Assembly: GCA_964628185.1 (NCBI GenBank)
Contig: CAZVLQ010000007.1
Span: forward strand, 1 to 64,000
DNA from: CAZVLQ01 sp964628185
Lineage (GTDB): Bacteria > Pseudomonadota > Zetaproteobacteria > Mariprofundales > Mariprofundaceae
Direction: 5' to 3'
DNA length: 64,000 bases
Shown here: one piece after another, positions 8,143-17,143 of the stretch
Layout of the letters: every line of letters starts with the position of its first letter
Position numbering within the stretch: position 1 is the stretch's first letter
Notes under the pieces: model-generated
The model's database searches: none
Told to the model about the DNA's origin: nothing
The model's input: only the letters and a program-made list of their open reading frames with translations
Position numbers and translations under genes: made by a program

Positions 8143-8684
8143 ATCCATGCGATCGTGTGCTGGTAGCTGCGATTCAGGGCGGGCTGCCGCTTGTGCCCAG
8201 GCCTTTTGCAGCCATTGGTGCTGATATCGGCATGAGCGAAAGCGAGGTTGTGAAACGCATCAGCCGGTTGTGCGCCAGCGGTGTGATCAAACGCCTTGGA
8301 ATCGTTGTGCGCCACCACGAGCTGGGCTACAGAGCCAATGCCATGGTGGTTTGGGACATACCCGATGATCAGGTGGATGAACTTGGCCGCCGTTTTGTCG
8401 GCGTGGATTTTGTCACGCTCTGCTATCGCCGTCCGAGACGGCTTCCGGACTGGCCCTACAATCTTTTCTGCATGATCCATGGCCGCAGCCGGGATACCGT
8501 GAGGCGGCAAATTCAGGAGATTATCTCCAGGTTTGGCCTGGAAGGTGTTTCCCATGACGTGTTGTTCAGCATTCGGCGGTTCAAGCAACACGGCGCCTGC
8601 TATACGGACACCGGCCACGGTTCTCTTTCCGCTTTCAAGCCTTTACATTTTTTTTCCGCGCAAGCCGCGCTTGGCCGCCAGTGA
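8133..8684 (+). CDS. nirL: Siroheme decarboxylase subunit NirL
   Basis: A 183-residue Lrp/AsnC-like protein overlapping nirD by ten bases. It carries the NirL/NirH signature LCYRRPRRLPDWPYNLFCMIHG and SHDVLFS, while the D/G pair has HNYE in the equivalent place. In Pseudomonas, NirD and NirL work together with NirG and NirH in siroheme decarboxylation. The tail after RRFKQHGACY is longer than in NirH and may be a poorly conserved extension. Confidence 0.88.
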   Translation: MGLNPCDRVLVAAIQGGLPLVPRPFAAIGADIGMSESEVVKRISRLCASGVIKRLGIVVRHHELGYRANAMVVWDIPDDQVDELGRRFVGVDFVTLCYRRPRRLPDWPYNLFCMIHGRSRDTVRRQIQEIISRFGLEGVSHDVLFSIRRFKQHGACYTDTGHGSLSAFKPLHFFSAQAALGRQ

Positions 8685-9130
8685 AAATAAGCGATGTGGA
8701 CCGCAGTATCATCAATGCTCTCCAGGAGGGCATCCCCCTGTGCGAGCACCCGTATGCCGAGGCCGCGGCCCGGCTGGGGCTGACGGAGGAAAAGCTGCGT
8801 AGCCGCCTGATTTCGCTGCGTGACAGTGGCGTTATTTCACGGATAGGTCCTATGTTCCACGCCGAACGTCTGGGGGGCGGATTGACCCTGGCCGCCATGC
8901 GTATTCCGAAAGATGATTTCGACAGGGTGGCTACCCAGGTTAATGCATTTGATGAGGTTGCTCACAACTATGAGCGTGACCATGAGTTCAATATGTGGTT
9001 CGTGGTAGCGACCGAGAATGCCGAACGCATAGACGAGGTGCTGCGCGCAATCGAGAAGAAGACCGGTTATCCGGTCTACAATATGCCCAAGCTCGAGGAA
9101 TTTTACGTGGGTCTGAGGTTTGATGCATGA
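8681..9130 (+). CDS. nirG: Siroheme decarboxylase subunit NirG
   Basis: A 149-residue paralogue of NirD with the same architecture: helix-turn-helix-like N terminus (DVDRSIINALQEGIPLCEHPYAE), ISRIGPMFHAERLGG, and HNYERDHEFNMWFVV. It starts at GTG 8681, overlapping the TGA of nirL by four bases, which indicates translational coupling. It acts on siroheme with the other three subunits. Confidence 0.9.
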   Translation: MKISDVDRSIINALQEGIPLCEHPYAEAAARLGLTEEKLRSRLISLRDSGVISRIGPMFHAERLGGGLTLAAMRIPKDDFDRVATQVNAFDEVAHNYERDHEFNMWFVVATENAERIDEVLRAIEKKTGYPVYNMPKLEEFYVGLRFDA

Positions 9131-9645
9131 GTATGCCCGAAGCCATCGCCTTTTCTACGATCGACGACGTGGATCGCAGTATTATCGTTGCAACCCAGGA
9201 CGGCTTGCCGCTTTCTCCCCGCCCTTATCACACGGTGGCCGGTGAACTGGGTATGCAGCCGGCGGAAGTCATGCGCCGCATGCGGCGCATGCTCGATGCC
9301 GGCATCATTCGCCGAATTGCCGTTGTGCCCAATCATTATGCCCTGGGATATACGGCCAATGGCATGAGCGTCTGGAATGTCCCCGATGAACATGTCGCCG
9401 AACTGGGGCTCAAGGTTGGCGCGCTGGATTTTGTCAGCCACTGTTACCACCGTCCCCGTCATCTACCGGACTGGCCCTTCAATCTGTTTGCCATGGTGCA
9501 TGCCCGCGACCGCTCGCAGATAGACCGGATGGTTCGCCTGATCGCGGAGTTGCTGGGTGAATATGATCACGGCCATGACGTACTTTTCAGCACCCGGATT
9601 CTGAAAAAGACAGGGTTACGCCTGTGCGGCCGGAAGAGGGTATAG
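9127..9645 (+). CDS. nirH: Siroheme decarboxylase subunit NirH
   Basis: A 172-residue paralogue of NirL with HCYHRPRHLPDWPFNLFAMVH and HDVLFSTRILKKTGLRL near the C terminus. ATGA overlap with nirG. Presence of all four genes as separate, full-length units in the order D-L-G-H matches the Pseudomonas aeruginosa nir operon rather than the fused or two-gene versions seen in other bacteria. Confidence 0.9.
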   Translation: MSMPEAIAFSTIDDVDRSIIVATQDGLPLSPRPYHTVAGELGMQPAEVMRRMRRMLDAGIIRRIAVVPNHYALGYTANGMSVWNVPDEHVAELGLKVGALDFVSHCYHRPRHLPDWPFNLFAMVHARDRSQIDRMVRLIAELLGEYDHGHDVLFSTRILKKTGLRLCGRKRV

Positions 9646-9651
9646 GGCTAG

Positions 9652-10854
9652 ATGTTTCGTATTTCACAATACATGCGCGAACTGGCAAAGCCGACGCCGC
9701 TCTCGCCGCTGCGGCATCCTTCCGGGCCCGTGGTGGTATGGAATCTGATCCGTCGCTGCAATCTGGCATGCAAGCATTGCTATTCGATTTCAGCCGACAG
9801 GGATTTTGCCGGTGAATTGTCTACGCGGGAAGTCTGCACGGTCATGGATGATCTTGATTCCTTCGGTGTTCCGGTACTGATCCTGTCCGGCGGAGAGCCC
9901 CTGCTGCGTTCGGACATCTTCGATATTTCACATCGCGCCAGGGACATGGGATTTTATGTCGGTTTATCCACCAACGGCACCCTCATTAACGAGGATAATA
10001 TCGAAAAGATTGCGGGGGCGGGTTATAACTATGTTGGTATAAGCCTCGACGGTATCGAAGCAACGCATGATCGCTTTCGCCGCAAGCAGGGCGCTTTTGA
10101 TGCCTCCATGCACGCCATCGAGTTGTGCCGGAATCTGGACATCAAGGTCGGAATTCGCTTTACCATGACTTCTGACAATGCACACGAGCTGCCACTTATG
10201 CTGGAACTTCTGGACAAGCATGCTATCGACAGATTCTATTTTTCCCACCTGAATTATGCCGGCCGCGGCAATGTTCATCGTGGAGATGACGCCGTTTTTG
10301 AGATTACGCGAAAGGCCATGGACCTGCTGTTCGATACATGCTGGCGTTATGTGGAGCAGGGGGTGTCGAAGGAGTTCGTCACCGGCAACAATGATGCCGA
10401 CGGTGTTTATCTGCTGCACTGGATTCATAGGCATTTTCCTGAAAAAGAGGCGCACATGCGCTCAAAGCTTGTCCAGTGGGGCGGGAATTCCACCGGCGTT
10501 AACATTGCCAATATCGACAATCTCGGCAATGTGCATCCGGATACGATGTGGTGGAACTATACCCTGGGCAACGTACGTGAACGCCCTTTCTCCAGGATAT
10601 GGCCGGATACTTCCGATCCCCTTATGGCCGGCCTGAAGGCGAGACCACGGCCGTTGAAAGGTCGCTGTGGTCAATGCCATTATCAGGATATCTGTAACGG
10701 CAATACACGGGTACGGGCCTATCAGCTTACGGGCGATTTCTGGGATGAGGACCCCGGCTGTTATCTTTCCGATGAGGAAATCGGTATTACCGGTTCGGGG
10801 AAACGGCGGGAAAATATGCCCTATGTCCCACAGCGATTGAGAAAGATCGGGTAG
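9652..10854 (+). CDS. nirJ: Radical SAM protein NirJ, haem d1 biosynthesis
   Basis: NirJ removes propionate side chains from didecarboxysiroheme and introduces the oxo groups of haem d1. The 400-residue protein has the radical SAM cluster motif CNLACKHC (Cys36, Cys40, Cys43), the GGEPLLR SAM-binding stretch, and a C-terminal SPASM-like cysteine set CGQCHYQDIC plus a further Cys in EDPGCYL for a second iron-sulfur cluster. It follows nirH by six bases with GAGGG as ribosome-binding site. Confidence 0.95.
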   Translation: MFRISQYMRELAKPTPLSPLRHPSGPVVVWNLIRRCNLACKHCYSISADRDFAGELSTREVCTVMDDLDSFGVPVLILSGGEPLLRSDIFDISHRARDMGFYVGLSTNGTLINEDNIEKIAGAGYNYVGISLDGIEATHDRFRRKQGAFDASMHAIELCRNLDIKVGIRFTMTSDNAHELPLMLELLDKHAIDRFYFSHLNYAGRGNVHRGDDAVFEITRKAMDLLFDTCWRYVEQGVSKEFVTGNNDADGVYLLHWIHRHFPEKEAHMRSKLVQWGGNSTGVNIANIDNLGNVHPDTMWWNYTLGNVRERPFSRIWPDTSDPLMAGLKARPRPLKGRCGQCHYQDICNGNTRVRAYQLTGDFWDEDPGCYLSDEEIGITGSGKRRENMPYVPQRLRKIG

Positions 10855-10896
10855 CCCTGCCTTTTACCCGTACAAATATATCATCAGGAGAAAAAC

Positions 10897-12387
10897 ATTC
10901 AGACACTTACCACAATCCTCATTGTCTTTTTCTTTTTTTCCTTGACAGCCCGGGCCGGAGAGGCATTGCCGGTACAGCAGCTTTACGGCAGGCACTGCGC
11001 CGGTTGCCATGGCGCTGACCGCCTTGGTGGCATGGGCCCGGCTCTGTTGCCGCAAACCCTGTCCAGATTATCAAGGACCAGAGCATTTGAAACGGTAGTG
11101 CATGGCGAGGTGGAAACCCAGATGCCCGCCTTTTCCGGCAAGCTGTCCAATACACAGGTCAGGGCACTGGTACAGTATATTTATACGCCACCGGCCCGGA
11201 TCCCGCGCTGGGGTGAAGCGGAAATCAGGGCTTTGCACAAGGTCTTTTACCGGCCGGGAAGTCTGGGTAACCGACCCGTTTATCAGGCCGACCCGCTGAA
11301 TCTGTTCATCGTGGTGGAACTGGGCGATCACCATGTGACCGTTCTGGATGGCGACAAGCTGAGGCCCATCACCCGTTTTCCCACCCACCGCGCCCTGCAT
11401 GGAGGTCCGAAGTATTCGCCGGATGGCCGTTATGTCTATTTTGCCTCCCGCGACGGCTGGATCAGTAAATTCGATATGTACAATCTGAAGATGGTGGCGG
11501 AGACGCGCGCCGGCATCAATACCCGCAATCTGGCCATATCAGGCGATGGCCGATATGTCATGGTCGGCAACACCCTGCCGCGTAACGTTGCCATTTTTGA
11601 CGCGGGTGACCTTTCCCTGATCAAACTGATTCCGGTCACGGACAGAGCGCACGGCAAAAGCTCCCGTGTCAGTGCCGTCTATCAGGCCGCGCCGCGCAAC
11701 AGCTTCATCGTGGCCTTGAAGGATTTGCCGGAGGTCTGGGAAATTCCTTACAAAAGCGGACGTTTTCCGGTACGCCGCATTGCCGTGGGCGATTTTATGG
11801 ATGATTTTATGTTTGATCAGGGCTACCGATTTCTGATCGGTGCCAGTCGCAGCGGTGGTATGGGACGGGTTGTAGACCTGGACCGTGGTACCGTCGTCGC
11901 CCGCATTGATTTACCGGGCATGCCGCATCTGGGTTCGGGGATTACATGGAAATACAAAGGCCGGACGGTGCTGGCCACGCCGAATCTGAAGAAGGGGATT
12001 ATCAGCATTATTGATATGAAAACCTGGAAGACGATCCGGCGCATCAAAACGCTTGGTCCCGGCTTCTTCATGCGCAGCCATGAGAACACGCCTTATGCCT
12101 GGACGGATGTATTTTTCGGCCCGAACAGGGATGCCATGCAGATCATCGACAAGCGCACGCTCAAAATCGTTAAAACCCTGAGGCCCGAGCCGGGCAAGAC
12201 CTCGGCCCATGTCGAGTTTGATCGCTATGGCCGTTATGCCCTGGTCAGCATCTGGGACATGGACGGCGCCATTGTCGTTTACGATGCCAAAACCCTGAAA
12301 GAGGTCAAACGCCTCCCGATGAAGAAGCCTTCCGGCAAGTACAACGTTTATAACAAGATTCACCGTTCGGCGGGCACCAGCCACTGA
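10897..12387 (+). CDS. nirN: NirN, cytochrome c/d1-domain protein, probable ATT start
   Basis: NirN is a periplasmic paralogue of NirS with a haem c domain (CAGCH, Cys34, Cys37, His38 in this numbering) and a d1-type propeller; it catalyses the last dehydrogenation giving haem d1 and hands the cofactor to NirS. In this frame no ATG, GTG or TTG lies between the stop codon shared with the nirJ end (10852) and TTG 10942, which falls inside the hydrophobic signal core. ATT at 10897 has AGGAG seven bases upstream and gives a normal signal peptide (TILIVFFFFSLTARA) with cleavage after ARA. ATT is therefore chosen, giving 496 residues. Confidence 0.88.
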   Translation: MQTLTTILIVFFFFSLTARAGEALPVQQLYGRHCAGCHGADRLGGMGPALLPQTLSRLSRTRAFETVVHGEVETQMPAFSGKLSNTQVRALVQYIYTPPARIPRWGEAEIRALHKVFYRPGSLGNRPVYQADPLNLFIVVELGDHHVTVLDGDKLRPITRFPTHRALHGGPKYSPDGRYVYFASRDGWISKFDMYNLKMVAETRAGINTRNLAISGDGRYVMVGNTLPRNVAIFDAGDLSLIKLIPVTDRAHGKSSRVSAVYQAAPRNSFIVALKDLPEVWEIPYKSGRFPVRRIAVGDFMDDFMFDQGYRFLIGASRSGGMGRVVDLDRGTVVARIDLPGMPHLGSGITWKYKGRTVLATPNLKKGIISIIDMKTWKTIRRIKTLGPGFFMRSHENTPYAWTDVFFGPNRDAMQIIDKRTLKIVKTLRPEPGKTSAHVEFDRYGRYALVSIWDMDGAIVVYDAKTLKEVKRLPMKKPSGKYNVYNKIHRSAGTSH

Positions 12388-12459
12388 GAACCGGCGCATG
12401 GCGCCGTTTCGCTTCACACATAAATCTGTCTGCGGGCTATTCCAGGGTAGAAATTCAAC

Positions 12460-12546
12460 TGGTACCGGGAGCCGGAGTCGAACCGGCACGCCCTTGCGGG
12501 CACCAGATTTTGAGTCTGGCGTGTCTACCAATTTCACCATCCCGGC
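12460..12546 (-). tRNA. tRNA-Leu (anticodon CAA)
   Basis: On the minus strand an 87-base tRNA with long variable arm: acceptor GCCGGGA with TCCCGGT, anticodon stem CCAGA/TCTGG with loop CTCAAAA (anticodon CAA), variable stem around GTGCCCGCAAGGGCGTG, T arm GGTTCGACTCC, and encoded CCA. It lies between nirN and a convergently placed SAM hydrolase-type gene. Confidence 0.95.
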
Positions 12547-12616
12547 ATGCGTCGAATGAAACCGTAAAACGGCGTGAAGCATTGTCATTGCACCGATATG
12601 TGTCAAGCTTTCAGCT

Positions 12617-13366
12617 ATGATCGCACTATTCACGGATTTTGGTTCGGCCGGGCCATATGCGGGTCAGATCCATGCCGCCCTGTTACAATGTCTGGGACGC
12701 CGGGCGCCATCCCATCCCGTCGTTTCACTGATTCATGACGCTCCGGTCTTTCAGCCACGTGCGGCCGCCTGTCTGCTGGCGGCGCTGGCGGATGATTTTC
12801 CGGCTGGAACGGTGTTTGTCTGCGTGGTTGATCCCGGCGTTGGCGGCACAAGAAAGGCGCTGATCCTGGAGGCCGGCGGGCGCCTGTTTACCGGACCGGA
12901 CAACGGGCTTCTGGCCCTTGCAGCCAGGCGTTCGGGCCATGCCGTCTGGCACGAAATCATCTGGCGGCCGGAACGCTTGTCGGACAGTTTCCATGGACGT
13001 GACCTGTTCGCCCCGGTGGCTGCCATGCTCGCTCTGGGGCGTATGCCGGAGCATCGGCCCATGCCCAATCCAGTTGGAGCGGACTGGCCGGATGACCTGT
13101 TTGAGGTGATTTACGTGGATCATTTCGGCAATGCCATGACCGGCATTCGCGCCAGTAGTCTGGGCAGGGACGATATACTGGAAATTGCCGGGCGGCGATT
13201 GCGCTATGCCCGCACATTTTCTGAAGCAGGGGCGGGCGAGGCATTCTGGTATGTCAACGCCATCGGCATGGTGGAAATTGCCGCAAATCAGGGGAATGCC
13301 GCCGGCGAACTTGGCCTCAAGACAGGCGATGCCTGTACGCGCCTTGCATCTCCGGCAGGTATTTAG
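12617..13366 (+). CDS. SAM hydroxide adenosyltransferase (DUF62 family)
   Basis: A 249-residue protein with the family landmarks TDFGSAGPYAGQ (residues 6-17), VVDPGVGGTRK (near 70), TGPDNGLL (near 94) and a C-terminal NAIGMVEIAANQGNAAGELGL. The family hydrolyses S-adenosylmethionine to adenosine and methionine; related enzymes are the actinomycete chlorinase and fluorinase, but the plain hydroxide form is by far the commonest. Physiological role is unclear. Its stop is six bases before the next gene, suggesting an operon with the two hydroxylases. Confidence 0.88.
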   Translation: MIALFTDFGSAGPYAGQIHAALLQCLGRRAPSHPVVSLIHDAPVFQPRAAACLLAALADDFPAGTVFVCVVDPGVGGTRKALILEAGGRLFTGPDNGLLALAARRSGHAVWHEIIWRPERLSDSFHGRDLFAPVAAMLALGRMPEHRPMPNPVGADWPDDLFEVIYVDHFGNAMTGIRASSLGRDDILEIAGRRLRYARTFSEAGAGEAFWYVNAIGMVEIAANQGNAAGELGLKTGDACTRLASPAGI

Positions 13367-13372
13367 TCGTTT

Positions 13373-14596
13373 ATGTCGTACGATATCGTTATTGCCGGTG
13401 GCGGGTTGGCCGGGGCATCACTGGCCATCGCTGGCGCCGGCCATGGGCTCTCCGTGGCACTGGTTGAGGCCGGTCCCGTGGACACTTTTTCATCCACCGA
13501 GCCGGAACGCGTTATCGCGCTTTCCTGGGGTTCCCGCTGTTGCATGGAGCGGCTTGGCGTATGGGGCGCCATCGCGGGGCTCGGCGCGGCGCCCATCCGG
13601 CAGGTGCATGTGCATGAGCCGGGCAACCGGGGCGTGGTATGCATGCATCAGGCTGAGGCCGGCGTGGAGGCGCTGGGTTATGTGGTGCAAAACGCCTGTC
13701 TTTTGCGGGCCCTGTATGAAGGCATGCCCGAAACCGTCAAGGTCATCGCATCCACACGGGTGCAATCGCTTGAATGGAGTGGCGATGCCCTGCAAGTCGT
13801 TGCGGTGAAGGGGGGCCGGACAACCCGGCTGTCCTGCCGCCTGCTGGCCGCGGCGGATGGTACGAACAGCCGCATCCGGCAACTTTGCGGTATCGAAAGC
13901 CGTGGCTGGGATCACAACCGCTTTGGGCTGGTGGCATCCGTACGGACCGAAAGGCCGCACCGGGGCATCGCTTATGAGTGTTTCCGAAGCGCCGGGCCGC
14001 TGGCATTCCTGCCGCTGGATGATTCGCGATGCTCGATTGTGTGGACGCTGCCACCACGGGATGCCAGCCGTATCGTGGGCATGGACGATGCCGGCTTTCT
14101 GCGAGCACTGGGCAAAGCGGCCGGCAGGAAGATGCTTGAACGGCTGGGAGGTTTTGTCGGTACGGGCCCGCGCGCCTGTTTCCCGTTTGAATATCGCATG
14201 GCCTTAAGCCTCACCACTTCCCGCGTCGCCCTGATTGGCAATGCCGCGCATACCCTGCATCCGGTGGCCGGGCAGGGCCTGAACCTGGGCCTGCGGGACG
14301 TGACGACGCTGGCGGATGCGCTGGGCAGGGCGCGCGCATCCGGGCGTGATATCGGTGCTCCCGTGCTGCTGGAGGAATACCGTCAGAAAAGGTTGCCGGA
14401 CAATCTTGCCGTCAGCCTGTTTACGGAGGGGCTAAACGCTGTATTTTCCAATGATTTTACGCCACTGAAGCTGGCGCGTGGATCAGGCCTCGCAGTCATG
14501 AACCGCTTGCCACCCCTGAAGACCTGGCTGATGCGGCGCACCACCGGGCTAACCCGGAGGGTGACGCCGGATGGCGATAAGGTGGATAAGAAATGA
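13373..14596 (+). CDS. FAD-dependent hydroxylase, UbiH/COQ6 family (first copy)
   Basis: A 407-residue flavoprotein monooxygenase with the N-terminal dinucleotide fold DIVIAGGGLAGASLA (residues 4-18) and the second FAD motif GNAAHTLHPVAGQGLNLGLRD near residue 290. These are diagnostic of the UbiF/UbiH/UbiI/COQ6 ring hydroxylases of ubiquinone synthesis. Which ring position it acts on cannot be told from sequence alone. It overlaps the next paralogue by four bases, so the two are translated together. Confidence 0.88.
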   Translation: MSYDIVIAGGGLAGASLAIAGAGHGLSVALVEAGPVDTFSSTEPERVIALSWGSRCCMERLGVWGAIAGLGAAPIRQVHVHEPGNRGVVCMHQAEAGVEALGYVVQNACLLRALYEGMPETVKVIASTRVQSLEWSGDALQVVAVKGGRTTRLSCRLLAAADGTNSRIRQLCGIESRGWDHNRFGLVASVRTERPHRGIAYECFRSAGPLAFLPLDDSRCSIVWTLPPRDASRIVGMDDAGFLRALGKAAGRKMLERLGGFVGTGPRACFPFEYRMALSLTTSRVALIGNAAHTLHPVAGQGLNLGLRDVTTLADALGRARASGRDIGAPVLLEEYRQKRLPDNLAVSLFTEGLNAVFSNDFTPLKLARGSGLAVMNRLPPLKTWLMRRTTGLTRRVTPDGDKVDKK

Positions 14597-15810
14597 ACGG
14601 GCGGTCCGCGAAGATCGGGCAGGCCGACGTTATCATCGTCGGCGGCGGCATGGTCGGGTTAACGTTGGCCTGTGCGTTAAAGGATACGGGCCTGCATGTG
14701 CTTGTCATCGAACGGGCCATGGCTGTTCCTCGCATGTCACTGGGGCGCGATTGCCGGGTGTCGGCCATTGTTGCCGGCACGATTCAAATGCTTCGCGGTA
14801 TCGGCGTGTGGCCGTTTGTGGAGGCGAAGGCCGGGCCCATCATGGCGATGCGCGTGTGGGATGATCAGCACTTCGGCAGTATCCGTTTTGAGGCTACCGA
14901 GGCGGATCTGGAATCGCTGGGTGCCATCGTGGAGAACAGCCTGCTGCAGACAGCCATGCTGGATGTGCTGACCGAAAGCGATGATATCGAATGGATATGT
15001 CCGACATCGGTAGAATCCGTGCGATGGCGAAGCGGCCATGTTGAAGTAAGGCTGGATGACGGCAGGCGTTTTGCCACACCGCTGGTCGTCGGCGCTGACG
15101 GCGGCCGTTCATGGCTACGTACGGCCGCCGGTATTGGTACGTGGCGCCACGGTTTTGGACAACAGGGCATCGTGGCGACCGTCAGGCCGCAGTTTTCTCA
15201 CAGGCAAACGGCATTTCAGCGTTTTCTTCCTACCGGTCCGCTGGCATTCCTGCCCCTGGGCGATGATCTGTGTTCGATTGTGTGGAGTGCGGAGGATTCC
15301 GAGGCAGGCAGCCTGATGGCGCTGGATGATGCGTCATTTTTGACGGAGTTGCAGCATGCATTCGGCCCCATCCTGGGCAGACTGGAGGCCGTCGGCGCGC
15401 GTGCCGCCTTTCCGTTATGCAGTCGGCTTGCCAGGCATCTGATTCGGCCTCGACTGGCCCTGATCGGAGATGCCGCGCATCAGGTTCATCCGCTGGCCGG
15501 TCTGGGCGTCAATCTCGGCATCCGTGATGCGATGGTGCTGGCGCAGGAGATTGCCGATGCGCATCGTTTCCGGGAGGACTACGGCAGCATGGATATTCTG
15601 GGTCGCTTCATGCGCGCCCGCATGCCGGATGTTCTCAGCGTGATGGCAGGCATGGAAGGCTTTCATCATCTGTTTACGAATCATGTGCCTGGGCTCGCGC
15701 TGCTGCGGGATGCGGGCATGCTTGCCGTGAGCAATGCCGGTTCGCTCAAGCATATGCTGATGCGCAGGGCCATGGGGCTCACACTGCCGGTGCCAAAACA
15801 GATTGTCTGA
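14593..15810 (+). CDS. FAD-dependent hydroxylase, UbiH/COQ6 family (second copy)
   Basis: A 405-residue paralogue of the preceding gene, with VIIVGGGMVGLTLACAL (residues 13-29) and GDAAHQVHPLAGLGVNLGIRD near residue 294. Two diverged copies side by side suggest that they hydroxylate different carbons of the quinone ring, as UbiH and UbiI do. The ATGA overlap with the first copy supports coupled translation. Aerobic hydroxylases imply that this denitrifier also respires oxygen. Confidence 0.88.
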   Translation: MNGRSAKIGQADVIIVGGGMVGLTLACALKDTGLHVLVIERAMAVPRMSLGRDCRVSAIVAGTIQMLRGIGVWPFVEAKAGPIMAMRVWDDQHFGSIRFEATEADLESLGAIVENSLLQTAMLDVLTESDDIEWICPTSVESVRWRSGHVEVRLDDGRRFATPLVVGADGGRSWLRTAAGIGTWRHGFGQQGIVATVRPQFSHRQTAFQRFLPTGPLAFLPLGDDLCSIVWSAEDSEAGSLMALDDASFLTELQHAFGPILGRLEAVGARAAFPLCSRLARHLIRPRLALIGDAAHQVHPLAGLGVNLGIRDAMVLAQEIADAHRFREDYGSMDILGRFMRARMPDVLSVMAGMEGFHHLFTNHVPGLALLRDAGMLAVSNAGSLKHMLMRRAMGLTLPVPKQIV

Positions 15811-15881
15811 CCGGTGGTTCGGCCCGGGAGCCTGTCGCACGGTAGATTTTCCTATGTCTGACAGCCTGCTAGGCTTCGCCG

Positions 15882-16979
15882 ATGACCGGAACCCCTGATC
15901 TGTCACGACTGAAGGACGTGCGCGTGATCGCCGCGATGAGCGGCGGCGTGGATTCGTCCGTGATGGCGGCGCTGCTCAGGGAGGCTGGCGCGGATGTGCT
16001 GGGTGTGTTCCTCAATGTGTGGGATTATTCGCGCGAGGCGGTCAATCGTCATGGTTCCTGCTGCGCGCTGGAGGATGCCTACGATGCCCGCCGGGTGGCC
16101 GATCATCTCGGCATTCCGTTTTATGCGATGGATATGCGCGAGCGTTTCCGCGAAAGGGTGATCAACCCCTTTATTTCCGATTATGAGTCCGGACGTACGC
16201 CGAACCCGTGTGAGCGCTGCAACCGTTTTGTGAAATTCGGCGCCTTGCTGGAGGCGGCCGATCGGTTGGAGGCGGCATATGTCGCCACCGGTCATTATGC
16301 TCGCCGTTGCGATGATGCATGCGGTGTGCGTATCTTCAGGGGCGCCGATACGCGCAAGGACCAGAGTTATTTTCTCGCTACCACCCGCCGCGCCCAGGCG
16401 GCGCGCATCCTGTTTCCGGTCGGACATCTGGAAAAGGATGAAACCCGTCGTCTGGCGCACGCATTTGGCCTGCCGACGGCGGAAAAGCATGAAAGTCAGG
16501 ATATCTGTTTTATTCCGGCGGGAGACCGCATCGCTTTCCTGAGGAATGAGGGCTCTGAGGCCGGTTTTCGACCGGGAGACATTGTAGATACCGCGGGCAA
16601 TGTGCTCGGACGTCATGCCGGTATCGCGCATTACACCATGGGTCAGCGCAGGGGGCTGGGCCTTTCCGGCGGTCCATGGTCCGTGGTCGGGCTGGATGCT
16701 GCGGCCCGCCGGGTTGTGGTGGCGCATCCGGAAGAAGCGTACATCCGACATGTGACTGTGGCGGATTTGGCATGGATTCGCCATCCCGGCAGGGAAGTGA
16801 CGATCAGCGCCAGATTGCGCTACCAGATGCCTCCGGCCCGATGCCGTCTGGCTCAGGACGGAAATCGAATTCAGCTAACTTTCTTCAAGCCCCAGAAACC
16901 GGCTGCGCCGGGGCAGGTGGCTGCTTTTTATGCCGGTGACGAGTTGCTTGGGGGCGGGATTATTACAAACAGCATCTGA
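15882..16979 (+). CDS. mnmA: tRNA-specific 2-thiouridylase MnmA
   Basis: MnmA thiolates U34 of tRNA-Lys, -Glu and -Gln. The 365-residue protein has the PP-loop SGGVDSSV (residues 20-27), the first catalytic cysteine in TPNPCERCNRFVKFG (Cys110), the second in ESQDICFI, the MGQRRGLGL motif and a C-terminal beta domain. The length fits the family. The start ATG at 15882 lies 71 bases after the preceding hydroxylase gene. Confidence 0.96.
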   Translation: MTGTPDLSRLKDVRVIAAMSGGVDSSVMAALLREAGADVLGVFLNVWDYSREAVNRHGSCCALEDAYDARRVADHLGIPFYAMDMRERFRERVINPFISDYESGRTPNPCERCNRFVKFGALLEAADRLEAAYVATGHYARRCDDACGVRIFRGADTRKDQSYFLATTRRAQAARILFPVGHLEKDETRRLAHAFGLPTAEKHESQDICFIPAGDRIAFLRNEGSEAGFRPGDIVDTAGNVLGRHAGIAHYTMGQRRGLGLSGGPWSVVGLDAAARRVVVAHPEEAYIRHVTVADLAWIRHPGREVTISARLRYQMPPARCRLAQDGNRIQLTFFKPQKPAAPGQVAAFYAGDELLGGGIITNSI

Positions 16980-17078
16980 TGGGCAATGCACATGCATGCG
17001 GCGCTGTCCCGCCGGTTGCTTTCAGGGTTTGGTTTCCGTGGAAAAAATCACGTGTACAGGAGCGATGTTTCCGTCGCC

Positions 17079-17108
17079 TTGCAAAAGGTAGCGGGAACAG
17101 ACTATAAA
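17079..17108 (+). promoter_or_regulatory. Sigma-70-type promoter before the host-attachment-domain gene
   Basis: TTGCAA at 17079-17084 and TATAAA at 17103-17108 are separated by 18 bases, close to the sigma-70 consensus. The predicted start of transcription is about 30 bases before the next ATG, which has GGAGG upstream. Confidence 0.6.
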
Positions 17109-17143
17109 CAGGGTAGGGGCTTTATTCCGGTCCCGGAGGATAC

